From Clostridiales bacterium (GTDB taxonomy: Bacteria; Bacillota; Clostridia; Peptostreptococcales; Anaerovoracaceae): a DNA stretch of 53,058 nt. Position numbers and translations under genes: made by a program. Below are positions 41,417-48,846 of this stretch, one piece after another. Numbering within the stretch: position 1 is the first letter of the stretch; the number at the start of each line of letters is the position of its first letter. Under the pieces are notes generated by a model. It ran no database searches and was not told where the DNA came from. It saw only the letters and a list, made by a program, of their open reading frames with translations. The DNA is taken from assembly GCA_009782285.1 (NCBI GenBank), contig WRJK01000005.1, positions 1-53,058 of the forward strand. Direction: 5' to 3'.

Positions 41417-42803
41417 TCAGCACCTCCAAAATTTCGTCCCTTGCGGCGTTTGGCATGGCATGGGACGTCTTTATGCAGTAAGCCCTCTTGTTGCTTACCC
41501 CGGCTTTTTCAAGCACCGCCGAAAGCCGCGTGGCTTGTTTGCATGCGCTCTGGTTGCCTGTAAAATGCCTGCACGCGTCGTCCATGCAGACGAGGGCTAT
41601 CACTTTCCCGTAAGACCGCAATGCGCCTGACATCTGCTCAAACCCTATCCTGCCGCCGCAGGACACAGTTTCGCAATCTATCTTTGCCGCAAGTTCGCCA
41701 AGCCCCGGCAGTATCTCCCGAAGGGCGATTTCCCCGGAGTTCTCGCAGCAGAATATCTTGGTTTTTCCCGATTTGCCGGGTGCGCTTGCAGCTGAAAATT
41801 CATCTCCCGACATCGCAATCGCGTTGCCCGGGCATACAGCCGCGCAGGCACCGCACCCCTCGCACGCGCTTTCCATGTTTTGCATCACCCTGTTCTCCTC
41901 ATCTGGAGCCATGGCTCCGTGAGGGCAGGCGCGGTAGCAGGTGTAGCAGAAAGCGCATTTGTCCCCGTCTACTGTTGCGTGGTTTTTGTCGCTTGTATCG
42001 CCATTTACGTCGGCGCAAGCCATGGAACCGATGAATTCCAAGGTTTCCTGCAGCCAGCTTTCGCAATTGTCCGGATTTAGGTAGTAAACACCTTTCCTCC
42101 CGGTAAGGGCAGAGGCCAGGAAATACCTGTCCTCATTGACAAAGCCCGCTTCGTCTGCTTTCAGCCGCAGCTTTTTTGCGAGCCTCGCAAACTTGTCAGG
42201 CACCCCGTGCCCACTGTCCGTGGCTATGAATTGGGTGTTCAGGTCGACGTCATGCACCCCGTCGGAAATTTCTACGTCGAAGCTTCCTGTGCCCTTGTCG
42301 TAGGATACCGCCAGCTTTTCGTATTTAATAAACGTAACGCCGGCCCTCCTGGCTTTTAGGTACATCTCCTCGCAGCCGCTTGCCGCCGTGCGCATGAATC
42401 TGAAAACAAAAGCGACATTGACCTTGTTCGACGCCAGTGCAAGCGCTTCCTCAAGCGCCCTCGCCGTTGAAGCCGGCGGCGACTCGTTGAAATAATCCAG
42501 CAGGACGACCACCGGGCTTTTTGTCTTTGAAGCCCGTATCCTTTCCATGGCTGCTGCGTCAAAGAGTGGCGACGGCATGCCGCCGCCCATGTCCGGCACA
42601 GGTTTTCTGTGCGGTTCCGTTACGATTGCAAGCGCGACCTCAACCTCGCCTGAGCCGGTTTTGACCTTGAAATTCCCGGCCTCTCCCGAAAAGGACTTTA
42701 TCGCGTCTGCGTCAGCAATTATTACAGAGGAATACCCTTGCTTTGCCAAGTAGTTCGCCAGTTCTTCGTTTATTTCGTTTTGGCCTATAATCAATACGTT
42801 CAT
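41403..42803 (-). CDS. HdrA-like C-module with dicluster ferredoxin and MvhD-like tail
   Basis: 466 residues. The N-terminal half is a Rossmann-type module whose opening (NVLIIGQNEINEELANYL) lacks the FAD GxGxxG, so flavin binding is doubtful. The middle is a ferredoxin (CAFCYTCYRACP, CEGCGACAAVCPGNA), and the last 110 residues are MvhD-like (IFCCENSGE, VSCGGRIG, CMDDACRHFTGN), with some but not all usual cysteine spacing. Together with the upstream gene it mirrors the domain order of the 1188-residue fusion, as if that protein had been split and diverged. It overlaps both neighbours. Confidence 0.72.
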   Translation of the reverse strand: MNVLIIGQNEINEELANYLAKQGYSSVIIADADAIKSFSGEAGNFKVKTGSGEVEVALAIVTEPHRKPVPDMGGGMPSPLFDAAAMERIRASKTKSPVVVLLDYFNESPPASTARALEEALALASNKVNVAFVFRFMRTAASGCEEMYLKARRAGVTFIKYEKLAVSYDKGTGSFDVEISDGVHDVDLNTQFIATDSGHGVPDKFARLAKKLRLKADEAGFVNEDRYFLASALTGRKGVYYLNPDNCESWLQETLEFIGSMACADVNGDTSDKNHATVDGDKCAFCYTCYRACPHGAMAPDEENRVMQNMESACEGCGACAAVCPGNAIAMSGDEFSAASAPGKSGKTKIFCCENSGEIALREILPGLGELAAKIDCETVSCGGRIGFEQMSGALRSYGKVIALVCMDDACRHFTGNQSACKQATRLSAVLEKAGVSNKRAYCIKTSHAMPNAARDEILEVLNDNC

Positions 42804-43804
42804 ATCTTCCTCCATCGGGAAAGGACTTCCTTCGCAACTGCGGCAGAGTCAGCCCAAGTTTCCTCTATTTTCATCGGCCGTTTTGCACAGCCGGAAACGA
42901 AAACCCCTGAATCCCAACTGTTTTCTGCGCTTTTCAAAAAACCGTCCTTATCCTGGCTGAGCCTGCATAGCTCGGCTGTAATGTCCGCGTCATCCGGCGG
43001 GTGTATCCCTTCCGAAAGCACGACTATGTCGAATTCACGTTTGCAGACTCTGCCGCGCACCATGTCTTCGTATTCGACGACAGCCGGCGCGCCGGCTGTT
43101 ATTTTGAGCGGCCTGCTTTTTATGAACTCCATACCCAGCCCCTGCAAACCAGCGAAATAGTCGCCGTTTGCTACCGCCTGAAGCTCCATGTAGAAAAACG
43201 TTATCCCGCATTCCGGGTAAATCTGCCTTATCACCTTAGCCGCCCGCGTAGAATAGGAGCAGCACACCCGCGAGCAGTACATCGATCCTTCTTTCTTGTC
43301 GCGGGAACCCACGCACTGTATGAAGCACACGCTCTGGGGCACCTTGTCAAAGAGGGTCTCTTTGCCCCTTCCCTTCATGAGCGCCTCAAGCTCAAGCCCC
43401 CTTATTATGCCTTGCCTTCCGTCGATCTGCAAATGGCCGCTGGCTGCTGGGGATTCCTCAAACCCCGTTGCAACGACGATGGACGCAAGGCTGTTGAAGT
43501 ACCGCACCCCTTCCGGGGTTTTGAGCACGGCCGAATAATCCCCCGGCCCACCTGTTACGTCCACAAGCTTTGCGTTGCAAATTATGTCTATGTTTGAATT
43601 TTTTTCGGCCTTTTCCCAAAGCCCGCCTGCAAGGCACACCCCGCAGTTGTTGCACTTGTCTGTTGCCTTGCACCCGTAGCTCCTGACCTTGCCGCCAGCC
43701 CGCCCGGTTTTCTCCGCAACCGTGACTTTTGCGCCCACGGCAGCCAGTTCGCACGCAACGGCGCATCCAGACAAGCCTCCGCCAATCACAAGCACTTGAA
43801 ACAT
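42800..43804 (-). CDS. HdrA-like FAD protein (first gene of the operon)
   Basis: 334 residues matching the first HdrA module: FAD motif VIGGGLSGCAVACELAAVG, CNNCGVC, VATGFEESPA, FIQCVGSRDKKEGSMYCSRV, and a C-terminal GVFVSGCAKRPMKIEE. Compared with HdrA it lacks the ferredoxin inserts, which are present in the next gene. ATG 43804 is six bases after GAGGAG; the GTG at 43822 is less likely. It may donate to MetV/MetF or be a second flavin site. Confidence 0.8.
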   Translation of the reverse strand: MFQVLVIGGGLSGCAVACELAAVGAKVTVAEKTGRAGGKVRSYGCKATDKCNNCGVCLAGGLWEKAEKNSNIDIICNAKLVDVTGGPGDYSAVLKTPEGVRYFNSLASIVVATGFEESPAASGHLQIDGRQGIIRGLELEALMKGRGKETLFDKVPQSVCFIQCVGSRDKKEGSMYCSRVCCSYSTRAAKVIRQIYPECGITFFYMELQAVANGDYFAGLQGLGMEFIKSRPLKITAGAPAVVEYEDMVRGRVCKREFDIVVLSEGIHPPDDADITAELCRLSQDKDGFLKSAENSWDSGVFVSGCAKRPMKIEETWADSAAVAKEVLSRWRKI

Positions 43805-43878
43805 GTTTTTCTCCTCGAACACATAAATTAGGCTACGCCAAAGCTTTTACCTGTACCTCTCCTGCGCTGCCTCTTTCT

Positions 43879-43908
43879 TCATAATAAATAATATCTGAAC
43901 TTGGCAAT
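43879..43908 (-). promoter_or_regulatory. possible promoter of the metFV-hdr-flx-fhs-folD operon
   Basis: Minus-strand TTGCCA (43908-43903), 18-base spacer, TATGAA (43884-43879), about 75 bases upstream of the first gene. The match is moderate; the area is AT-rich and other choices exist. Confidence 0.35.
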
Positions 43909-44026
43909 ATTTTTTATCATTTCTTACAGTTGTTTTGGTATTATTTTAAGTTTATTCAGAGAATATTTTCATTCTCGGCATAATTGCCATTAGTTTTTAT
44001 GATTATTTTATCATTTTTGTGAATGC

Positions 44027-45318
44027 TCACTTTGGCGGCCTAAAAGCGGCAAGAATGTCTTTTGCTTCATCGTTTGCCAAATCGTAGTGGCTTTCCAAAA
44101 TGAATGCCGCTCTTTCGCGAGTGTTGATGAATTCGGATTCTATGTGCTCTGCATAGGCAATTGCTTCAAGCATTTCCTGCTCTTTGCTGTATTCCGGGTA
44201 GACAATAGATATCTTTTTCAGGTGGCTCCAATTCGCACGTGTTCTGTTTGCTCCTGTTGACGAAAGCAGTATTTCACATATTGGTTCAGTATTTTGTTTT
44301 CGCTTTCCAAACTGCGCTCATACACCTTTGAAAAAGGCGGGTTTGTGATTGCCACGTCAAAATAATTCACAGAATCCGCGACTATTTCGCCAAGTTCCTT
44401 TTTCTCTATAATTGCCTCTGCATCGTCAGCAGCCTCGTCAATCTGAGGATTTTTGTCCAATGCGTCCGTATTGAAAATCTTAGTGCCGCCATCACCGTGC
44501 AAATACATGTTCAGCCTTGCAACCCTTGAAAGGTTGGGGCCTTTTCCAACGTCAATGCCAACGATGCAGCTCTTTCGTATTTTTTCTTTCAGCTCGTCTT
44601 TTTCCGTGCGTGACAAATTAGTTAACGCCTCGACTCTGCTCCATGCGTCGGCAAAAACATCTATCAAAAATCCACCCGTGCCGCAACAAGCATCAACGAC
44701 CGTATCCGTGTGATAGCTTCCATCGTCCATCCTTGAATGAACTTTCAATTGGGCAAGGCCGACTCCCATCTTGATAAGCGATCGTGGAGTAAAAAACTGC
44801 CCCAGATCTTTGCCGCGCATTGTTGCGCTCAGAAATGTTTCGAAAAGCCTTCCGTTCAAATCCGCGTCTATCCCAAACAGAAACATCTTTTCTAATTTTT
44901 GCACCACTCCAAAGATTGTTTCAGGACGCAGGTTTATCCGTTCGGCCGCATTGAAAAAGCGTTTTCTTTCCCCCAGCGCAATTTCAGTTTCCATCCTAGC
45001 AACGAATGCGCGAAACTGTATGTCTGACATCGGATTTGCCGCGTTCTTCTGCTCTCGCTCAATCCATGCTGTTGAAAACCTAACATCCTCAGCGGGCACA
45101 AGGATTTTTTGTTCGGTAAGAGCCTCGGGGTACTTGTCTTTTATTTCTTTGTCGGACATCAGCTTTAGGGCAACAAGTTTTACAAATTCAGAGAACGCCT
45201 CGCTTTGGCTGATGTTGTCTTTCCTGTAGATGCGCTGGTGGCACCACGAAAATGCAGCGTTGACTTCAGGCAAGCTTTCTTTTACAATGCAAAAATTCAA
45301 ATTGTCCCGTGCTGTCAT
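44027..45318 (-). pseudogene. broken N6-adenine DNA methylase (HsdM-type)
   Basis: The main frame (45318-44218, 366 residues) is an HsdM-like methylase: FLSATMRGKDLGQFFTPRSL, SAM motif VVDACCGTGGFLIDVF, catalytic NPPFSKVYE. After ENKILNQYV it breaks: seven-odd family blocks are missing and translation stops at 44218. A different frame continues at once with SHLKKISIVYPEYSKEQEML to LAAFRPPK and a stop at 44027, so a deletion plus frameshift separated the two parts. No hsdS or hsdR gene is near. The start is preceded by AAGGAG and by a promoter with two LexA-type boxes. Confidence 0.75.
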
Positions 45319-45376
45319 TTGTCAGTAACTCCTTCTCCTTAACAATCATATCATACCACGCTTGAAAAGCAAGCGT

Positions 45377-45417
45377 GAACGGCTGTTCTTCTCTTATTAT
45401 ACGCGAACGGCTGTTCG
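45377..45417. promoter_or_regulatory. two LexA (SOS) box-like operators
   Basis: CGAACGGCTGTTCG (45404-45417) and GAACGGCTGTTC (45377-45388) both fit the Firmicutes SOS box CGAACnnnnGTTCG; the core is identical and the centres are 28 bp apart. The first sits between -35 and -10, the second at the transcription start, the classic place for LexA repression. Confidence 0.72.
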
Positions 45418-45424
45418 TTGTCAA
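45396..45424 (-). promoter_or_regulatory. strong promoter of the HsdM-like gene
   Basis: Minus-strand TTGACA (45424-45419), exactly 17 bases, TATAAT (45401-45396): full consensus. One LexA-type box fills the spacer, and another lies at the expected transcription start. Confidence 0.8.
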
Positions 45425-45467
45425 GCAGAAAAATCACACTGCCGCGCTATCGCGACATCATGCTAAG

Positions 45468-46421
45468 TCAACCAAGCAACTGCGCGAGCACCGGCAATAG
45501 GACCGGCACCGCAAAAGTCAGCACCGTCCCTGTGATCAACGCCACAAACCCGAGCTCCACGCCCACAAACTTGCTCACCGGCACCAGCATGGTGTCCATG
45601 TTCCCCGCAGCGCCCCCTGCGATTGGTGCCCCCTTGCCTACCTTTATGAGCAGTGGCAGCAGCAGCACAGTGAAAAACTCCCTGAACACGTTCACAAGGA
45701 ACCCGTAGGTGCCGGTTTTTATTCCGTATGCCTGTGTCATGAACGCCCCCGTTATGCTGTAATAGCTCATGCCGCTAGCCGACAGCACGGAAACATGCGG
45801 CGCAAGGCCCATGAAAAGCCCCGCAGCTGCGCCCCCCGTCAAGCTTCCGATTAATATGGCGACAGGCAGCAAAGCAACTCTCCACCCGAGCGTCTTCATG
45901 TAGCCAAACACACCCCTGTGTTGCGAAAGCCCTATCCCTACCGTAACGTACAAGACAGCCAGCGATACAAGGAAGCACCTGTTTACGGCATCAAGGCATT
46001 CAGCCGGGACAGCAAAATACCCTGCTGCGGCGCCAACTACAATGCAGGCCGGTATGACCCATACAAGCGGTGAACGTTTCTGCTCTGAATCAGCCCCCGC
46101 ATCCGCGCCGGTACCCATCTGCTCGTCAACCAGCCTGTTTTTCAGCCTGTCTAGGGGAAGCAGCGTTTTTTCCAGCAAAAATACAAGAAGCACGCTGAAG
46201 AATACCGCACACAAAGCGATTACTGCGCATTGGAAACCAATCACCCCAATGCTTTCGATCACCGTGTCGTCCGCGCCGACGCTAATGCCGATGGCAAACA
46301 TGAGGACAACAAGCGCAGCATTTCCAACATATTCGATTGCCACAAGAGCTTTGCCCGGCAATTTGACCAAGCCAAGCAATGCGCCCAAGCCCAAAAAAAC
46401 AAAAGGAAAATACCATGTCAT
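45468..46421 (-). CDS. LysO-like (DUF340) membrane exporter
   Basis: 317 residues with about eight to nine hydrophobic helices: WYFPFVFLGLGALLGLVKLP, LVVLMFAIGISVGADDTVI, VWVIPACIVVGAAAGYFAVP, and the family hallmark LSASGMSYYSITGAFMTQAY. LysO exports lysine or toxic analogues in E. coli; the substrate here is unproven. ATG 46421 is eight bases after GGAGGG; the frame to 46487 is unsupported. It is flanked upstream by a hairpin-rich non-coding region. Confidence 0.85.
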   Translation of the reverse strand: MTWYFPFVFLGLGALLGLVKLPGKALVAIEYVGNAALVVLMFAIGISVGADDTVIESIGVIGFQCAVIALCAVFFSVLLVFLLEKTLLPLDRLKNRLVDEQMGTGADAGADSEQKRSPLVWVIPACIVVGAAAGYFAVPAECLDAVNRCFLVSLAVLYVTVGIGLSQHRGVFGYMKTLGWRVALLPVAILIGSLTGGAAAGLFMGLAPHVSVLSASGMSYYSITGAFMTQAYGIKTGTYGFLVNVFREFFTVLLLPLLIKVGKGAPIAGGAAGNMDTMLVPVSKFVGVELGFVALITGTVLTFAVPVLLPVLAQLLG

Positions 46422-46480
46422 GTTCTTGCCCTCCGGTGAACGTCTTTTCTTCTTGTTCTTTGTTAGCGATTTTAGTCCGC

Positions 46481-46618
46481 AAGTCACTAACGCGGGCTAT
46501 CGCCCACAACCCAGATGGGGCTCTGCCCCATACCCCGGCGAAACTCGGAAATGAATTCCTCGTTCCTCACGCGGGCGATGCCCGCGCACCGCGCATATGC
46601 GCGGTGTTTAGTGACTTA
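46481..46618. repeat. hairpin-rich inverted-repeat element
   Basis: Bounded by AAGTCACTAA (46481-46490) and its inverse TTAGTGACTT (46608-46617). Inside are consecutive perfect hairpins: GGGCtatcGCCC, ATGGGGCtctGCCCCAT, GCGGGCgatGCCCGC and ACCGCGCATATGCGCGGT. The layout resembles a REP/MITE-type element. I see no gene in 46422-46808 apart from this, the adjoining repeat and the GntR promoter. Confidence 0.6.
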
Positions 46619-46670
46619 GGGACATTGTTTTCTTGTTTTTTATTTGCGCTACGAGCCCCTAAGTCACTAA
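46608..46670. repeat. 14-bp inverted repeat pair
   Basis: TTAGTGACTTAGGG (46608-46621) and CCCTAAGTCACTAA (46657-46670) are exact inverses with 35 bases between. The AAGTCACTAA core thus occurs three times within 190 bp. It may be the end of a transposon-like element or a terminator-type stem. Confidence 0.65.
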
Positions 46671-46721
46671 CTGCACACAATTATACTACACGGGCATGGG
46701 TTGTTCAATCATTGTTTTCTA

Positions 46722-46750
46722 TTGACAGCCCCTCCATGTTATGCTATTAT
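46722..46750 (+). promoter_or_regulatory. promoter of the GntR-ABC operon
   Basis: TTGACA (46722-46727), 17-base spacer, TATTAT (46745-46750). Confidence 0.7.
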
Positions 46751-46751
46751 G

Positions 46752-46777
46752 TAGTTAATGACATATGCCACTAACTA
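46752..46777. promoter_or_regulatory. palindromic operator at the GntR operon start site
   Basis: A 26-bp imperfect palindrome with arms TAGTTA and TAACTA centred on CATATG (46762-46767), directly after the -10 and over the expected start of transcription. A GntR/YtrA dimer is the obvious binder. Confidence 0.62.
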
Positions 46778-46808
46778 TATAACGATTCTATGAGACGAGG
46801 TGATAGGC

Positions 46809-47177
46809 TTGAACGACAGCCAGCCAATCTTTCAACAAATAATTGACAGGATTGAAAGCGACATTATTACAGGCGTTTATCAAACCGACGGATTGATTAT
46901 TTCTACAACGCAAATTTCAAAGGTTTATTCTGTCAACCCGACAACAGCAGTCAGGGCAATTGGCAAGATGACCGACTCGGGCACCCTGTATAAAAAAAGG
47001 GGAATTGGCATGTGCGTCGCGGAAGGGGCGAGAGAAAAAATCACAGCCCGGCGCAAAGACGCTTTTCTAAATCAAACGATTGACGCGCTGCTCACGGAAG
47101 CCAAAACTCTCGGTATTTCTGTGAAGGAGTTGATCCGCGCAATAAAAATCAAAGAAGGGGCAAACAATCATGATTAA
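46809..47177 (+). CDS. YtrA-like GntR-family repressor
   Basis: 122 residues: N-terminal winged helix with DSQPIFQQIIDRIESDIITG, ISTTQISKVYSVNPTTAVRA and GTLYKKRGIGMCV, and a short helical C-terminus without a large ligand domain, as in the YtrA subfamily. These repress adjacent ABC transporter operons and often respond to cell-wall stress. I chose TTG 46809, eight bases after ACGAGG; a GTG at 46800 lies on that site. It overlaps the ATPase start by eight bases. Confidence 0.82.
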   Translation: MNDSQPIFQQIIDRIESDIITGVYQTDGLIISTTQISKVYSVNPTTAVRAIGKMTDSGTLYKKRGIGMCVAEGAREKITARRKDAFLNQTIDALLTEAKTLGISVKELIRAIKIKEGANNHD

Positions 47178-48018
47178 ATTCGCAAATGTAACAAAAAAAT
47201 ATGGCGGCACGGCTGCAGTTAACCGCGTATCGCTTGAAATCCCAGAGCAAGGTTTTTTCTGTCTGCTCGGCAGAAACGGGGCGGGTAAAACCACGCTTAT
47301 GAAACTAATCGCCGGACATGTCGGCTCTACAGATGGCGAAATCACTGTTGACGGTAAACGGGTGTCTACAGGCCGAATGCCGGAGTGCGTTAATTTTATT
47401 GAAAGCGGTTCCGTGCAATTCAACATGAAAGTTTCCGATTTAATAGCCACCGCAGCTGCGCTTCAAGATGATTTTGACCGCGATTTTGCACAAGAAATGA
47501 CCGAACGCTTTGAATTGAACACGGGCAAAAAATTCAGGCAGCTGTCTTTCGGAATGAAAACAATGCTGACGACGATTATTGCTCTGTCAAACAACTCGAA
47601 AATTATTTTGCTCGACGAACCGACACTGGGATTCGACGCAATAATGCGCGACCAGTTCAATACACTGTTGCTTGAAAGTTATCAAGCTCACCCGCGCGTA
47701 ATTATAGTGTCAACGCATCTGATTGATGAAATTGCCAAAATAGCCGAACGGCTTATCATCATCGACAGCGGGAAAATTCTTTTAGAAACGGCCATTGACG
47801 ATTTGGACGAAAAAGCCTATACATTATCGGGTTCGTCAAGTTTGGTCATGCCGCTGCTAGGCGGATTGAATTGCATCGGCAAAACGGCCATGGGGAGCGT
47901 CATGGCGGCGCATATCTACGACAACAGAATCAATCCACCCGCCGGTGTAGCCATTGACCGCTTAACCTTGCAAGATTTCTTTATTAACATCGTAGGAGGG
48001 AAGAGAAATGAAAAATAA
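47170..48018 (+). CDS. ABC transporter ATPase (YtrB-like)
   Basis: 282 residues: Walker A GRNGAGKTT, a divergent signature KFRQLSFGMKTML (LSFGMK instead of LSGGQ), Walker B IILLDEPTLGFD and H-loop VSTHLIDE. The divergent signature is common in YtrB/EcsA-like exporters. Its ATG lies within the end of the GntR gene. Lower GC than the left flank suggests a transferred module. Confidence 0.88.
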   Translation: MIKFANVTKKYGGTAAVNRVSLEIPEQGFFCLLGRNGAGKTTLMKLIAGHVGSTDGEITVDGKRVSTGRMPECVNFIESGSVQFNMKVSDLIATAAALQDDFDRDFAQEMTERFELNTGKKFRQLSFGMKTMLTTIIALSNNSKIILLDEPTLGFDAIMRDQFNTLLLESYQAHPRVIIVSTHLIDEIAKIAERLIIIDSGKILLETAIDDLDEKAYTLSGSSSLVMPLLGGLNCIGKTAMGSVMAAHIYDNRINPPAGVAIDRLTLQDFFINIVGGKRNEK

Positions 48019-48727
48019 ATCGCTTGCAGTTGCAAAAACAAATTTCCGCAACATTAAAATAGCATATGCGCTTACAGTTGTCATTATGGTCTGTATGCTG
48101 GTACAGGACATTGGCATGCTCGTTATTGGCAGGGCGAACGGCAGCGGTTATTACGGCATTGAAGGAAATATGAACGTGAGCTTTGGCAATTATCTTTTTT
48201 TGCTCATTATTCTGAGCACGTTTTTTATTCCCCTTGTGAATTTTCGCAAAGTGATGAATCTCGGTGGGAAGCGTGCTGATTTTTTTAATGGCTGCGCGTT
48301 GACTTATGCCATTATGGCCGCCTCCGTGTCACTTGCTTGCGTAGTTTTATATTTAACCTATGACCGGATTATGGTGTCGCTATTGTACAATGGTGGAACG
48401 CTCGACGTTTTGTATTGGTTCGGTTGGATAAACAACGGAGCGGTAATTGCTTTTTTTCAAATGTTCGCCTTTTTGTTCTTGCTTGCAACTTTCTTGCATA
48501 CGCTCATCGCCGCTCAGGACAAATGGTATGGATGGGTTGCCGACGTGCTAATTCTAGCAATTATCAGCGTATTTACGCCTATCGCAGCATTAAGAACGTC
48601 TTTGGTATGGTTTTTCAACATCATCATTTTCAATTCAAACGCCTTTGTGCAAATAGCCGCTTGCTTGATACTCGCGGTTGCAATTTATTCATTGAACAAA
48701 TTGACATTTGCTCGTAAAGCGATTTGA
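48008..48727 (+). CDS. ABC transporter permease
   Basis: 239 residues with six hydrophobic segments (for example IAYALTVVIMVCMLVQDIGM and YLFLLIILSTFFIPLVNF), typical of ABC-2-like permeases beside GntR/YtrA regulators. No sequence motif fixes a substrate. It overlaps the ATPase gene by 11 bases and ends the operon. Confidence 0.8.
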   Translation: MKNKSLAVAKTNFRNIKIAYALTVVIMVCMLVQDIGMLVIGRANGSGYYGIEGNMNVSFGNYLFLLIILSTFFIPLVNFRKVMNLGGKRADFFNGCALTYAIMAASVSLACVVLYLTYDRIMVSLLYNGGTLDVLYWFGWINNGAVIAFFQMFAFLFLLATFLHTLIAAQDKWYGWVADVLILAIISVFTPIAALRTSLVWFFNIIIFNSNAFVQIAACLILAVAIYSLNKLTFARKAI

Positions 48728-48769
48728 ACTGCACACTAAAGTGTACACAAATGCAGCATAGAATTCTAA

Positions 48770-48798
48770 TTGACAATTGGAAATACTTGTAATATTAT
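48770..48798 (+). promoter_or_regulatory. promoter of the tandem-module/esterase operon
   Basis: TTGACA (48770-48775), 17-base spacer, TATTAT (48793-48798). An ACACTaaAGTGT inverted repeat lies at 48733-48744, 26 bases upstream, and may be a regulator site. Confidence 0.65.
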
Positions 48799-48846
48799 AG
48801 TCATTGAATAGAAGCTCTGGATACTTTGTTGAAATGGAGAGAAATT

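Noticed and set aside
41403-42803. Hidden HdrB in the HdrA-like second gene
   Set aside because: The CCG-domain spacing of HdrB (C, CC, CxxC with 31-39 residue gaps) is absent; the cysteines fit ferredoxin and MvhD-like patterns.
43805-43880. THF riboswitch in front of the folate operon
   Set aside because: A GGAGAGGTA string is present, but the remaining conserved core and pairing of the THF riboswitch are not visible.
46379-46774. Plus-strand frame through the inverted-repeat region
   Set aside because: Its codons are simply the hairpin arms, it begins antisense to the LysO-like gene and runs over the GntR promoter.
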